Under the pieces are notes generated by a model, which was not told where the DNA came from, ran no database searches, and was given only the letters and a program-made list of their open reading frames with translations. A stretch of 64,000 bases of DNA from Bhargavaea ginsengi (GTDB taxonomy: Bacteria; Bacillota; Bacilli; Bacillales_A; Planococcaceae), in NCBI RefSeq assembly GCF_900109165.1, contig NZ_FNZF01000001.1, forward strand, positions 1,022,747 to 1,086,746. The letters run 5' to 3'. Made by a program: the position numbers and the translations under genes. Numbering within the stretch: the first letter of the stretch is position 1; the number at the start of each line of letters is the position of its first letter. Below, piece after piece: positions 15,025 through 23,382 of the stretch.

Positions 15025-16119
15025 TCAGTCGCCGTCATACGGTCCGATGATCTCAAGCGCCTCTTCCGTGATCGAGGTATCGATCGCCTTGTCGAAGTCG
15101 ATCTCGCCCGAGATGGCGCCGGCTGCCTTATAGTGTTCATATTGCTCGCGGATGTTGTCGACAAACATCTTGCCGTCCGGGTCAAGGCCGGTCACCTGCA
15201 CCTGCTCCCACATTTCCGGATCCTTCAGCGCGGTATGCTTCACCATGATGTCGATGATCTCATCTTTGCCTTCATCCTTCTGGAACGCGTCGTTGTAGTC
15301 ACGCAGGCCCTTCAGGTAGGCGAGCATGAAACGGAGCGAGATGTCCCTTTCCTGTGTCATGAACTGCGGCGAGCCGAGCACCATCGCCACCTGGGTTTCC
15401 GGTGCGAACTCGGTCGCGTCCCGGAAGCGCTCGTGCATGCCCTGCACAATGCCCTGGGCGATGAGCGGCTCAATGCTGAGCGCCATGTCGACCGTTCCGT
15501 TGTCGACCGCTCCGAGCATGCTGCCGAAGTCTGCGATCAAAACAAACTCCACTTCCTCTTCCGTGAAGCCGGCGTGCTCGATCAGTTTGTCGAAAAAGTA
15601 GCTGTCGATCGAGTTGCGCGAGGAGACGGCGATTTTCTTGCCCTTGATGTCGGCGTATTCCTCGATGCCGCTGTCCACTCCCCTGACAAAGGTAAAGTAC
15701 GACTTGCCCGGGACGTTATGGCCTTTGTCGGCGATGATCCGGACATCAATGCCCTGGGCGATCGCGTTGAAGAACGAAGCGGTCGAGACGCCGCCCGCGA
15801 TGTCGACCTCACCCGCCGCGACCGCAGGCAGCATCTCGTCACTGTTGGCGAACTGCGCAAATTCCACGTCGATGTTGTAGTCCTCGAAATACCCTTTTTC
15901 CTTCGCGATATAGAACCCGGCGCCCGATGCGGCACCGTCTTCAGCGATCGTGACCGTCACGCGCTTTTCAAGCGGTGCCAGGTCTCCGGACGGATGCTCT
16001 CCTTCCGGAAGATCTGCCGGCTTCTCAGGCGGGGCTGACTCCTTCTGTGTGCAGCCCGCCAAAAGCAGGAGCGCCGCCGCTGCTGCGACAAAGCCCGCCT
16101 TCAGTTTTTGCTTACCCAT
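15025..16119 (-). CDS. ABC transporter substrate-binding lipoprotein (SsuA/TauA/NMT1-like)
   Basis: A 364-residue lipoprotein (signal peptide ending LLLLAGC, Cys23) followed by a periplasmic-binding type 2 fold of the NMT1/SsuA group: FYIAKEKGYFEDYNIDVEFAQF, AAGEVDIAGG, and IKGKKIAVSSRNSIDSYFFDKLIEHAGF. It captures a small organic solute and delivers it to the permease encoded two genes upstream. The order permease-ATPase-binding protein on the minus strand makes a full importer. Candidates are alkanesulfonates, taurine or pyrimidine-type thiamine precursors. I saw no thiamine riboswitch upstream, so sulfonate-type or nitrate-like substrates are as likely. The 119-bp gap before this gene carries no gene. 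Confidence 0.88.
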   Translation of the reverse strand: MGKQKLKAGFVAAAAALLLLAGCTQKESAPPEKPADLPEGEHPSGDLAPLEKRVTVTIAEDGAASGAGFYIAKEKGYFEDYNIDVEFAQFANSDEMLPAVAAGEVDIAGGVSTASFFNAIAQGIDVRIIADKGHNVPGKSYFTFVRGVDSGIEEYADIKGKKIAVSSRNSIDSYFFDKLIEHAGFTEEEVEFVLIADFGSMLGAVDNGTVDMALSIEPLIAQGIVQGMHERFRDATEFAPETQVAMVLGSPQFMTQERDISLRFMLAYLKGLRDYNDAFQKDEGKDEIIDIMVKHTALKDPEMWEQVQVTGLDPDGKMFVDNIREQYEHYKAAGAISGEIDFDKAIDTSITEEALEIIGPYDGD

Positions 16120-16238
16120 TCTGATCCCCCATCTCCCTGTCTTTTCCCCTTAAGCCTTGTGGCAGCCAGATGTCTGCATGGCTCAAGACCGCATATCGCC
16201 GTCTTCGTGACCCGGTTCACGCGTAAACTTTTCCATGG

Positions 16239-17018
16239 TCATCCCCTCGACCGCTGCACCTCGTCCTGAAGATGCTTCAGCACCCGGACGAACTGTTCTG
16301 CGACGCCTGGATCTGCCCGGATGGCTTCCATCGTTCTTGGCCTCGGCGCCGCCACCCGGATCTCCTCGGAAATCCTTCCCGGCTGTGCGCTCATCAGGAG
16401 GATCCGGTCGGACAAAAGAAGTGCCTCATCGATGCTGTGCGTGATGAACAGTACCGTCTTCCTCGTCTCCGCCCAGATCTGCAGCAACTCTTCCTGCAGG
16501 ATGAACTTGTTCTGCTCGTCGAGCGCTGCGAACGGTTCATCCATGAGGAGAATCTCAGGATCATTCGCAAATGCGCGGGCGATGCCGACCCGCTGCTTCA
16601 TCCCGCCGGACAGCTCCTTCGGGTAGCGGTCCGCAAACGCCATAAGTCCGGTTTTCTCCAGGTAATAGTCGGTCCGTTCCTTCACAACCTTTTTCGGGAG
16701 CTTCCGCATCTCCAGTCCAAACGCAACATTGTCTCGGACAGTGAGCCAGGGGATGACCCCCCGCTCCTGGAATACCATCGACTGGAGCGGCCGGTCCTCC
16801 TTTTCACGCGCGATTTCATATTCGCCTGCGCTCGGCTGCTCGAGGTCCGCAAGAATTCGGAGAAGGGTCGTCTTGCCGCAGCCGCTCGGTCCGACCAGGC
16901 AGACAAATTCCCCGTCCAGAATATCGAGTGTCACATTGTCCAGCGCCGTAGTGCTTTCCCCTTTCTGGTAAAACACCTTCGTCAGGTTGCGGATCCGGAT
17001 CTTGACGTCATCATTCAT
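16239..17018 (-). CDS. ABC transporter ATP-binding protein (SsuB/TauB-like)
   Basis: A 259-residue ATPase with Walker [11 protein letters not shown]-loop (MVFQERGVIPW), signature LSGGMKQRVGIARA, Walker B ILLMDEPFAALDE and the H-loop FITHSIDEAL. This is the nitrate/sulfonate/taurine importer branch. It begins four bases after the permease stop with GGAGGTG upstream, and is followed by the binding-protein gene. Confidence 0.93.
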   Translation of the reverse strand: MNDDVKIRIRNLTKVFYQKGESTTALDNVTLDILDGEFVCLVGPSGCGKTTLLRILADLEQPSAGEYEIAREKEDRPLQSMVFQERGVIPWLTVRDNVAFGLEMRKLPKKVVKERTDYYLEKTGLMAFADRYPKELSGGMKQRVGIARAFANDPEILLMDEPFAALDEQNKFILQEELLQIWAETRKTVLFITHSIDEALLLSDRILLMSAQPGRISEEIRVAAPRPRTMEAIRADPGVAEQFVRVLKHLQDEVQRSRG

Positions 17019-17022
17019 CCCG

Positions 17023-17829
17023 TCACCTCCACCTCAGGATTTTCCGCTGGAGCCCGCGCAGCAGGAGCGAGAACAGATAGCCGAAAAATGAGATCAGGAT
17101 AAGTCCGACATACATCTCCTGCAGGAGGAACGCCTTGTAGGAAGTCCAGATCAGGAAACCGATGCCTGATACCGATCCCATCATTTCCGCCGCCACAATC
17201 GTCAGCAGCGCGATTGCCTGCCCCATCTGGATCCCTTCCAGCATGACCGGGAGCGCGCCGGGAAAGGCGATCTTGAGAAAGTAGTCTTTAGAATCGGCGC
17301 CGTAGTTTTTCGCGAGGTCCATGTGGATCGGGTCGATGTTCATGACACCGGCAGCCGTATTGATGACGACCGGGAAAAACACACTTCCCGCAATGGTCAC
17401 GACTTTTGACAGGTCGCCGATGCCGAACAGGATGATGATGATCGGCAACAGCGCCAGCGTCGGAATCGGCATGAGTGCCATGACGATCGGCTGGACAAAA
17501 TGCCGGACCGGCGAGTAAAGCCCCATGAGGAGGCCGATGACCACACCGGGAATGACCCCGAGCAGGAAGCCGCCGAATATCCGGTAGAGCGAAACCCCGA
17601 TATGCGTGAGCAGTTCCCCGCTCACCGCCAAGTTCCAGAATGTCTCAAGGATCGCCGTCGGCGGCGGAAAGAACCTGGGATCGATTACGGCTGTCCGGGA
17701 CAGCAATTCCCACAAAAGCAGCATGAAGATCGGGGAGGAGACGGTGAGAAGCTGCTTCATCCGTTCCTTCAACTGCCGTTTTTTCCATTCGGCCCGTTCG
17801 ACCGCGACCGGGTTATGTTCAGATGGCAT
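17023..17829 (-). CDS. ABC transporter permease (SsuC/TauC-like)
   Basis: A 268-residue permease with a basic N-terminus and six membrane helices. It includes the EAA-type coupling loop NYGADSKDYFLKIAFPGALPVMLEGIQMG. It is the first gene of the importer operon; AAGGGG lies before the ATG. It forms the homodimeric channel driven by the adjacent ATPase. Confidence 0.92.
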   Translation of the reverse strand: MPSEHNPVAVERAEWKKRQLKERMKQLLTVSSPIFMLLLWELLSRTAVIDPRFFPPPTAILETFWNLAVSGELLTHIGVSLYRIFGGFLLGVIPGVVIGLLMGLYSPVRHFVQPIVMALMPIPTLALLPIIIILFGIGDLSKVVTIAGSVFFPVVINTAAGVMNIDPIHMDLAKNYGADSKDYFLKIAFPGALPVMLEGIQMGQAIALLTIVAAEMMGSVSGIGFLIWTSYKAFLLQEMYVGLILISFFGYLFSLLLRGLQRKILRWR

Positions 17830-17886
17830 ACGCCTTCACCCCTTCCCGTACAGGATATGAGCCCGCCCGGACGGATGTCTGGGCAC

Positions 17887-17916
17887 CAAAAAGCCCGCCT
17901 CGTAGGTGAGGCGGGC
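17887..17916 (-). terminator. Terminator of the 138-residue membrane protein gene
   Basis: GCCCGCCTC/GAGGCGGGC (9 bp, 17893-17916). On the minus strand it is followed by TTTTTGG. It separates that gene from the ABC importer operon. Confidence 0.85.
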
Positions 17917-17968
17917 AATGGGGTTGTCCAGCCGTTGAGCCGGCGCGCAGCTTTGCCTGAGCGGACTG

Positions 17969-18385
17969 TCAGGTCCAGATCATCCAGATCAGGAATCCAG
18001 TAATGAAAAAGGCGTCGGCGATCGCCAAAAACATGCCGAGGTTCCGCTTCCGCTTCCTTTTCCATACCGACGTCTTCTGCCGCGGCATGCTGTTGTGCAG
18101 GCTGACGGCAAATAAGGTCACCGACAGGGCCTTGACGAGCAGGTTTCCGGTCACGATCGATGCCAGCATATAAAACAGCCATCTGCGGCTGAAATTAAAT
18201 GCCAGCGAGAGGGTCAGCATCGGCAGGCTGTCCTGTTTGATCGCAAGGTCCTCGGCAGGCGAAAGCTCCGCGATCCCCCTCGCTTCTTCAGGCTGGTCAT
18301 GAAGATAGCCGAGATTGATCCACAAAACCACCAGGCAATAGATCATGATCATGTATTCATCGAATATACCGGCCATTTCACTCAT
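17969..18385 (-). CDS. Hypothetical membrane protein, 138 aa
   Basis: I do not recognise this family. It has a hydrophobic N-terminal segment (YMIMIYCLVVLWINLGYL), a hydrophilic loop, two hydrophobic segments around 70-95, a highly basic loop (WKRKRKRN) and a final hydrophobic C-terminus ending MIWT. The positive-inside rule puts the basic loop in the cytoplasm. A ribosome site GGAG lies nine bases before the ATG at 18376 and a second GGAG before the ATG at 18385, so the start is uncertain by three codons. It is a lone gene with a clear terminator. Confidence 0.65.
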   Translation of the reverse strand: MSEMAGIFDEYMIMIYCLVVLWINLGYLHDQPEEARGIAELSPAEDLAIKQDSLPMLTLSLAFNFSRRWLFYMLASIVTGNLLVKALSVTLFAVSLHNSMPRQKTSVWKRKRKRNLGMFLAIADAFFITGFLIWMIWT

Positions 18386-18518
18386 CTCCGTCTCTCTCCA
18401 AGAAGATTCGCATCTCCCTGCGGATGAATGTGTGGGCGCGGATCAACATCCGCGTCACTAACCCTATCATGGCCGCCGGGATGGTCTTTAAGACTCTATA
18501 CCCGGATTATTCTTCCAC

Positions 18519-19517
18519 TTATCCCTGAAACATCAGATAAGAGGCAACAAAATAGCCGATGACAATAAGGACGGACGGGACGATATAAGCGGCATGGGAT
18601 GCGGTCTTTTTTCTTGCGATGGCAAGAAGGAGAATGGCGGAAAGTGCCATGACGACAAGCGCGGTAATCTGGTGGGACGGATCCGCCATGAAGAGTACTT
18701 GCCCATCCCTGTAGAAAAGGTCGGATATGAAAATGATGAGCATATTGAACATGTTGCTCCCAAGGATCGACCCCAGCGCCAGATTGACGTTCTTCGCACG
18801 AAGCGCGACATAGACGGATACCGCTTCGGGCAGTGAGGTGGTCGCGGCAATCAGGAAACTGCCGACGAAACTGGATCCGAGGCCGGTAATAACAGCAATC
18901 CTGTCACCCATGATCGACAGGACCGTTCCGGCCCCCATGATCAGCAATGCCGCGAGGGAAAAGCCGATCACAGCGCGGCGGACGGTGATGCCGTCGTCTT
19001 CATCGGAAGTGACAGCCGTGTCGGAAACCGGGACAGCCGGGGCCGGCGATCCGCTTTTGGATACCCGTCCGACAATCACCATGCCGATTGCATACAGTAC
19101 GACCAGTACAATCGAGTCCAGTCCGACACCGAAAACACCCCACTCCGGGCGGAACAGGAGTGACAGATAAGTCACAGCCATCAGGACAAAGCCGGTGCCT
19201 GCCGTATAGAGGTGGTTACGGCCCGCCAGCTCCAGAAGATGATGCCTGCGGTAAGCCAGGTCGAAGCAGGCAAAGATGAACAGATTGAACATGTTTGATC
19301 CGACAACGTTCCCGATGGCTATATCGGGATTGCCGATCAGCACCGCGGACACGCTCGTGGTCACTTCCGGAAGCGATGTCGCGCCTGCAAGGAGGAGCGT
19401 TCCGACAAGGAGACCGCCCATTGAAGTTTTCGTGCTGAGCACATCTGCGTAATTGGATAGCTTAATGGCCGCGAATACCGTGATAGCGGCGGCCAATGCA
19501 AACCAGACAAAAGCCAT
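18519..19517 (-). CDS. CaCA-family sodium/calcium (cation) antiporter, YrbG-like
   Basis: A 332-residue protein with ten to eleven membrane helices and the two inverted alpha repeats of the family. The first has SLPEVTTSVSAVLIGNPDIAIGNVVGSNMFN, the second SLPEAVSVYVALRAKNVNLALGSILGSNMFN. The acidic residues in these repeats bind the cations. A central acidic cytoplasmic loop (TSDEDDG) separates the halves. It exchanges Na or H for Ca or another cation at the cytoplasmic membrane. The start directly abuts the stop of the YqxD gene (19518), so the three genes 18519-20545 form one operon. Confidence 0.92.
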   Translation of the reverse strand: MAFVWFALAAAITVFAAIKLSNYADVLSTKTSMGGLLVGTLLLAGATSLPEVTTSVSAVLIGNPDIAIGNVVGSNMFNLFIFACFDLAYRRHHLLELAGRNHLYTAGTGFVLMAVTYLSLLFRPEWGVFGVGLDSIVLVVLYAIGMVIVGRVSKSGSPAPAVPVSDTAVTSDEDDGITVRRAVIGFSLAALLIMGAGTVLSIMGDRIAVITGLGSSFVGSFLIAATTSLPEAVSVYVALRAKNVNLALGSILGSNMFNMLIIFISDLFYRDGQVLFMADPSHQITALVVMALSAILLLAIARKKTASHAAYIVPSVLIVIGYFVASYLMFQG

Positions 19518-19988
19518 TTACTCTTCGTTCCTTTCCTCCGGCGCTGCTTCTTCCGCAAAACCGGAGAGCAGCGCGTCCAGATTACGCTCAAACCGGAGAT
19601 TCGCCTCCGGCCTGCGTTTTTTCGGTCCCTTCATACGGCCGCCGGCATCTCGCACTTTCTTGGAAACGTAGCGGCTCATAAGCAGGCCGTCTATATTGTC
19701 TTCCGTGTAGAGCCGGCCGTTCTGATCAATCGGCCGGCCGCCCTTTGCGAGCACCATCGCGGCCAGGCCATAGTCCTGGGTCACGACGATGTCCCCCGGG
19801 CTCACCCGGTTCACAAGAAGGAAATCGACCGCATCGGCACCCTTGGAGACGATGACCGTCTCTGCGCCTTCCCGGTGCATCTCGTGGGCGGTATCACAAA
19901 GCAGCGTAACCGGTATTCCATACCTTCTCGCCGTAGCGATCGTTTCGGCAACGACCGGGCAGCCGTCCGCGTCAACAAGGATCTTCAT
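19518..19988 (-). CDS. yqxD: YaiI/YqxD family (DUF188) protein
   Basis: A 156-residue UPF0178 protein beginning MKILVDADGCPV, with DIVVTQDYGLAAMVLAKGG and the basic GPKKRRPEANLRFE stretch. The fold is a PIN-like/NYN-type nuclease domain with conserved acidic residues, but no activity is established. It overlaps the upstream P-loop gene by one base and abuts the antiporter gene. Confidence 0.9.
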   Translation of the reverse strand: MKILVDADGCPVVAETIATARRYGIPVTLLCDTAHEMHREGAETVIVSKGADAVDFLLVNRVSPGDIVVTQDYGLAAMVLAKGGRPIDQNGRLYTEDNIDGLLMSRYVSKKVRDAGGRMKGPKKRRPEANLRFERNLDALLSGFAEEAAPEERNEE

Positions 19989-20545
19989 CAGCTTTCCTCC
20001 GTTTCGTCGGCGAGCCCGGTAATTTTACGGATAACGGATTCAGTGTCATCCGGCAACCGCACCGTGAACAGGTGGTCCGCCTCCCCTTCCTGAGGAGCAG
20101 CAACCGGAAATGCGGCTTTCTGCCGGTCGAGCAGTTCATCGAAAGTGAGGCTGACCCTAAAGATTTTCGTGCTCCGGCCGCTTTCCCTGATGCGGATCCT
20201 CAGATGGTCTTCCGGAATATTGAAAAAGACGAGGACCGTCGTGAAACCGTGTTCCCTGTAATAGTCCAGCCACTTCAGCCGGGCGTCTTGACCCAGATTC
20301 GAGTTGGAGATGATGAGGTGCAGGCCGGTATGCCGAACCGCATGATCAACAAGCGTCTGTGTGAGAGCATTCTTGATCGTGTTCGGCCCCTTTTCCGGAA
20401 GCAGTTCGGCATAATGCCGGTTGAGGAATTCCGCCTGCAGATCCTGATCGATCACTGCGGAACCGGGAAGCGCTTCGGCAAGTTGGTTGCCGAATGTCGT
20501 CTTTCCGCTATGTGTCTTCCCTACGGTCATGATGGCCAATCGCAT
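19988..20545 (-). CDS. P-loop ATP-binding protein (small kinase-like, zeta-toxin-like fold)
   Basis: A 185-residue P-loop protein with Walker A GKTHSGKTT near residue 9, DQD and a YREHGFTTVLVFF strand, and arginine-rich RIRIRESGRSTKIFR resembling the lid region of small-molecule kinases. Likely a cytoplasmic phosphotransferase of unknown substrate. It is the first gene of the operon with yqxD and the cation antiporter. I do not recognise a closer family. Confidence 0.75.
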   Translation of the reverse strand: MRLAIMTVGKTHSGKTTFGNQLAEALPGSAVIDQDLQAEFLNRHYAELLPEKGPNTIKNALTQTLVDHAVRHTGLHLIISNSNLGQDARLKWLDYYREHGFTTVLVFFNIPEDHLRIRIRESGRSTKIFRVSLTFDELLDRQKAAFPVAAPQEGEADHLFTVRLPDDTESVIRKITGLADETEES

Positions 20546-20626
20546 GCCGGCCCACCCCCTTTCCGAATAGTTTCAAGATAGCACACCAACATGCCGGGCG
20601 CATTCCGGAACCCCGGCCCTGTGCGG

Positions 20627-20632
20627 TATAAT
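20627..20632 (+). promoter_or_regulatory. -10 element placed for leaderless transcription of the FhuF-like gene
   Basis: TATAAT ends six bases before ATGATG (20639). Initiation at the usual distance would start the mRNA at or within a base of the start codon. Confidence 0.6.
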
Positions 20633-20638
20633 GGCAAT

Positions 20639-21346
20639 ATGATGAATCTGACCCATGAACAAAAGCGCCAACTGAATAGTTACAGCATTTATACAGGCGA
20701 ACCCGCACACCCTCTATTTACCCTAAAATCCTTGAAATCCGACCCGGAAAGTGCACTCCGCCTGGTCCGTGCGGTAAGCGGAGCGGACAATCCGGCGGTC
20801 GCCGCCTCCTACTTCAGCCGGCGGATCGGCATGTTTACGGCGATGCAGCTGTATACACTGATCGTTTACGAAGAGGTCTGGGAGGGGCCGGATGACGCCA
20901 TCCGGTTCGGTGCCATCGAAGAGTACGGCAAGCTCTCCGTCAGCACCTTCCTTTCGGCCGGCGGCTATGTCATGGCAGACGAAGCAGATCGGACAGAAAC
21001 GATCCGGAAAATCCTGAGGACCTATACCAAAGAGGTGTCGGATGCACTCCGGACGGTTTCGTCCGCTTCGTCCCTCACACACTGGGAGAATTTATTCGGC
21101 TTCCTGCTGTATCACCTGCATGTGCTGCTGTCAGATCCTTGGACTGCAGAAGAAGCTGAGGCCGTCATGGAGATTTTGAAAGATGACCGGACATGGGTGG
21201 GGCTGGCACAGGGTTCCCTCTTCGCCAAGTATCTCCGGGGTTCGCGTCCTTCACTCCTTCTCAATACGACCGTCCGCACGACGTGCTGCCACTCCAAAGA
21301 TGTCCCCGGACTCATGCAATGCGGGTATTGCCCGCTGAAGCGGTAG
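20639..21346 (+). CDS. FhuF-like siderophore-iron reductase
   Basis: About 235 residues, ending in the [2Fe-2S] motif of FhuF-type ferric siderophore reductases: Cys-Cys-x10-Cys-x2-Cys (TTCCHSKDVPG..QCGYCPLKR). The body is helical with YFSRRIGMFTAMQLYTLIVYEE. It should act in the cytoplasm, reducing Fe(III) from imported siderophores. The open frame extends to 20591, but the -10 box at 20627-20632 falls inside that extension, so ATG 20639 or 20642 is the start. No ribosome site is present, suggesting a leaderless mRNA. No siderophore genes are adjacent. Confidence 0.85.
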   Translation: MMNLTHEQKRQLNSYSIYTGEPAHPLFTLKSLKSDPESALRLVRAVSGADNPAVAASYFSRRIGMFTAMQLYTLIVYEEVWEGPDDAIRFGAIEEYGKLSVSTFLSAGGYVMADEADRTETIRKILRTYTKEVSDALRTVSSASSLTHWENLFGFLLYHLHVLLSDPWTAEEAEAVMEILKDDRTWVGLAQGSLFAKYLRGSRPSLLLNTTVRTTCCHSKDVPGLMQCGYCPLKR

Positions 21347-21362
21347 CTTTCCCAGACCAAAT

Positions 21363-21410
21363 AAAAGGAGCCGCGGAGGGATTCATGCCCTCCCCGCGGC
21401 TCCTTTTTTT
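21363..21410. terminator. Bidirectional terminator between the FhuF-like and MerR-type genes
   Basis: AAAAGGAGCCGCGG pairs with CCGCGGCTCCTTTT around a small inner stem, with A and T tracts on the two sides. Confidence 0.85.
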
Positions 21411-22143
21411 ATCCGAATATCCTTGCGAAGAATCCCTTTTTTTGTTCTTCTGCCGGAGCGGCCTGAAAGCTTGCCTGCTTTTCCCGGTCTTCCTCGATCT
21501 GCAGAAGCACTTCGTCCAGCACTTTCTTCATCAGCTGCACTTCCTGCTTCAGAGACTGGTTCTCCTTGATGACGGTATCCGCCTGTTCCTTGGAGATCGC
21601 CGGAGCTTCCGGGAGGCCCTTGCGCAGCGCTTCGCTTGTACGCGCAGGAAGATCCTTGTTCAGCCCGATGATCATTTCCCGGACTTCCCGGATCTCCTTC
21701 ATTTCTTCTTCCTGCTTGGCTGTGTTCTCAACAAGCGCCTGGTGGATCCGGTCATTTCCTTCCACTTGGCTTTTCGCCATCGTCATCAGCAGTTCCTTCA
21801 GCTGCTCGTTGGCCTGCTCCTGCTTTTCCAGCTTCTTCAGCAGGTTGATGAAAGTTTCAGGAGTAGCCGGGATATTTTCCTGGCGCTCCACGATCATGCC
21901 GCCGAAACGGTCGAGAAGGATATCTTCCACTTCCCGGTAATCCGTCCGCTTCATGCCCTTTTCGCGCTGGGCGGTGATGACTTCCTGGATAGTTTTGATG
22001 CGCTCGATCTGTTCATCCGTGTACATGCGGCCGTGGACAAAGTCCTGCTCCACATCCCCGATGAGGCCGCGGTCTTCCCAGTTGCGCAGCGTATGTGATT
22101 CGATGCCGAATTCCTTGGTGACGTCCCCTATGTATTTAACCAT
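21409..22143 (-). CDS. MerR-type HTH protein with coiled coil (DUF3967-like)
   Basis: A 244-residue protein. The N-terminal MerR-type winged helix is at 1-70 (VKYIGDVTKEFGIESHTLRNWEDRGLI, then GRMYTDEQIERIK). It is followed by a long coiled-coil region (about 95-225) rich in Glu, Lys and Gln, and a basic-aromatic end KKGFFARIFG that could form a membrane-binding amphipathic helix. RacA has a similar plan, so a DNA-membrane linking role is possible. ATG 22143 is preceded by GGAGGAGC; the open frame beyond it contains the promoter. Three phased ATGTTAG elements upstream may be its own operator. Confidence 0.75.
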   Translation of the reverse strand: MVKYIGDVTKEFGIESHTLRNWEDRGLIGDVEQDFVHGRMYTDEQIERIKTIQEVITAQREKGMKRTDYREVEDILLDRFGGMIVERQENIPATPETFINLLKKLEKQEQANEQLKELLMTMAKSQVEGNDRIHQALVENTAKQEEEMKEIREVREMIIGLNKDLPARTSEALRKGLPEAPAISKEQADTVIKENQSLKQEVQLMKKVLDEVLLQIEEDREKQASFQAAPAEEQKKGFFARIFG

Positions 22144-22171
22144 TGCTCCTCCTCTTTCCGGTCGGTTGCTT

Positions 22172-22244
22172 ATGTTAGCTTTCTCTGCTTCCCATTGTAT
22201 CATGGAATCCGGCTCATGTTAGGGGTAAATTAGTCTAATGTTAG
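22172..22244 (-). promoter_or_regulatory. Promoter with three phased ATGTTAG repeats upstream of the MerR-type gene
   Basis: ATGTTAG occurs at 22172, 22216 and 22238, i.e. at spacings of 44 and 22 bp (about four and two helical turns). The extended -10 TGATACAAT (minus, 22194-22202) lies among them. All copies sit on one face of the helix. Confidence 0.5.
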
Positions 22245-22274
22245 CCTGACAAAACAGCAAGGCTGCCGCACTAT

Positions 22275-22308
22275 AAAAAAAACGGCAACGGAGCCATTCC
22301 GTTGCCGT
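22275..22308 (-). terminator. Terminator of the TusA-rhodanese gene
   Basis: Perfect 11-bp stem ACGGCAACGGA/TCCGTTGCCGT, followed on the minus strand by eight T. Confidence 0.92.
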
Positions 22309-22321
22309 CCTGATGATTCTG

Positions 22322-22882
22322 TTATGACTCGACCGGACCGTTCCAGTCGCCCATGCCCGGTGCCACACGGATCAGGTTCTTTCTTCCGAGTGTTTCGAGC
22401 GTGTCGCACGCCATGCCCGCACGGCCGCCGGAGCGGCACATGATGTAGACATCGCCCTCTGCCGGGATTTCATCCGCACGCTGTTCAACCTGGCCGAGCG
22501 GGATGTTTTTCGCACCCGGCGCATGGCCTTCCGTGAACTCGTCCGGCTCACGGACGTCGATCAGTGTGACCTGGCCTTTATCAGCGATGTCCAGGTACTC
22601 TTCATTCGTAATGGTTTTCAATTGGGATTCCTCCTTGTCCGAAGCATGTTCTCCGCCTTTGCGGACATAGTGTTTCATCACATCGCCTTCTTCGACGAGT
22701 TCCAGGTATTCGTGACCCGTGTTCTTTGCCCACATGGGAATGTCCGCGATCGATCCGCGGTCGGTCACCACCACTTCCAGTACATCTCCGGCCGACAGCT
22801 CGTCAATCGCTTTTTTCGTCCGGACGACCGGCATCGGGCAGGCGAGCCCTTTTGCGTCCAATGTCTTCGTCACATTTTCCAT
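22322..22882 (-). CDS. TusA-rhodanese fusion sulfurtransferase (part of a split CstA)
   Basis: A 186-residue two-domain protein. Residues 1-75 are a TusA-like domain with the persulfide-carrying Cys15 in GLACPMP. Residues 90-186 are a rhodanese domain with active Cys149 in CRSGGR. A charged linker joins them. It should relay sulfane sulfur in the cytoplasm. ATG 22882 (MENVTK) has GGAGGG nine bases upstream. It follows the DsrE-like gene by 46 bp. In Staphylococcus aureus, rhodanese, TusA and DsrE domains are fused in CstA; here the same activities come from separate genes within a CstR-controlled region. Confidence 0.9.
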   Translation of the reverse strand: MENVTKTLDAKGLACPMPVVRTKKAIDELSAGDVLEVVVTDRGSIADIPMWAKNTGHEYLELVEEGDVMKHYVRKGGEHASDKEESQLKTITNEEYLDIADKGQVTLIDVREPDEFTEGHAPGAKNIPLGQVEQRADEIPAEGDVYIMCRSGGRAGMACDTLETLGRKNLIRVAPGMGDWNGPVES

Positions 22883-22928
22883 TATTGCATTCCCTCCTGA
22901 GCATCGGCTCAATCTTTGTAATCCTAAA

Positions 22929-23318
22929 TCAGAATGTCAGTGTAATGTCCGCGTCTTTCGCGTAGCCGAGGAACGTCACCGCACCGCCGACTTCCGTGCC
23001 GTCCGTGAAATCCTCTTTCTTGAGGCCCATGACGTCCATCGTCATCTGGCATGCGATGAATTTGACGCCGAGTTCCTGCGCCATGCCGACGAGTTCTTCG
23101 ATCGACGGGACATTCGCATTCGCGAATCCTTCCGCGAAGTGCTCCTTGCCTTCCGGCATCGGCAGCTGCTTCAGGCCTTCCTTGTGGATCAGGTTCAGGC
23201 CTTCGAACGTGAAGAAAATCTCGACTTCCCCGTCTGTTGCCGCTGCGGCGGTTGCGATATTGAATACTTTGTAGGCGTCGAACATTCCGCCGTTTGCTGC
23301 GATGATGGCTACTTTCAT
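22929..23318 (-). CDS. DsrE/DsrF-like sulfur-carrier protein
   Basis: A 129-residue DsrE-family protein (MKVAIIAANGGMFDAYKVFN), with a conserved Cys90 in FIACQMTMDVMG. Proteins of this type bind and pass on persulfide sulfur with TusA and rhodanese partners. It is the first gene of a two-gene unit with the TusA-rhodanese gene, and a CstR operator lies 25 bp upstream of its start. Confidence 0.88.
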   Translation of the reverse strand: MKVAIIAANGGMFDAYKVFNIATAAAATDGEVEIFFTFEGLNLIHKEGLKQLPMPEGKEHFAEGFANANVPSIEELVGMAQELGVKFIACQMTMDVMGLKKEDFTDGTEVGGAVTFLGYAKDADITLTF

Positions 23319-23343
23319 TTGTGAGTTCCTCCTAATATACAGT

Positions 23344-23357
23344 TACCCGTATGGGTA
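23344..23357 (-). promoter_or_regulatory. CstR/CsoR-type operator upstream of dsrE-like gene
   Basis: TACCC-GTAT-GGGTA, a perfect inverted repeat of the kind bound by CsoR-family repressors, placed in the promoter region of the dsrE-tusA/rhodanese unit. Confidence 0.75.
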
Positions 23358-23382
23358 TATTGGTATGCAAAAAAATATTGGT

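Noticed and set aside
17830..17990. TPP riboswitch controlling the NMT1/SsuA-like importer
   Set aside because: No conserved CTGAGA and ACCTGA-type blocks upstream of the first gene; the region is a terminator and the end of a membrane protein gene.
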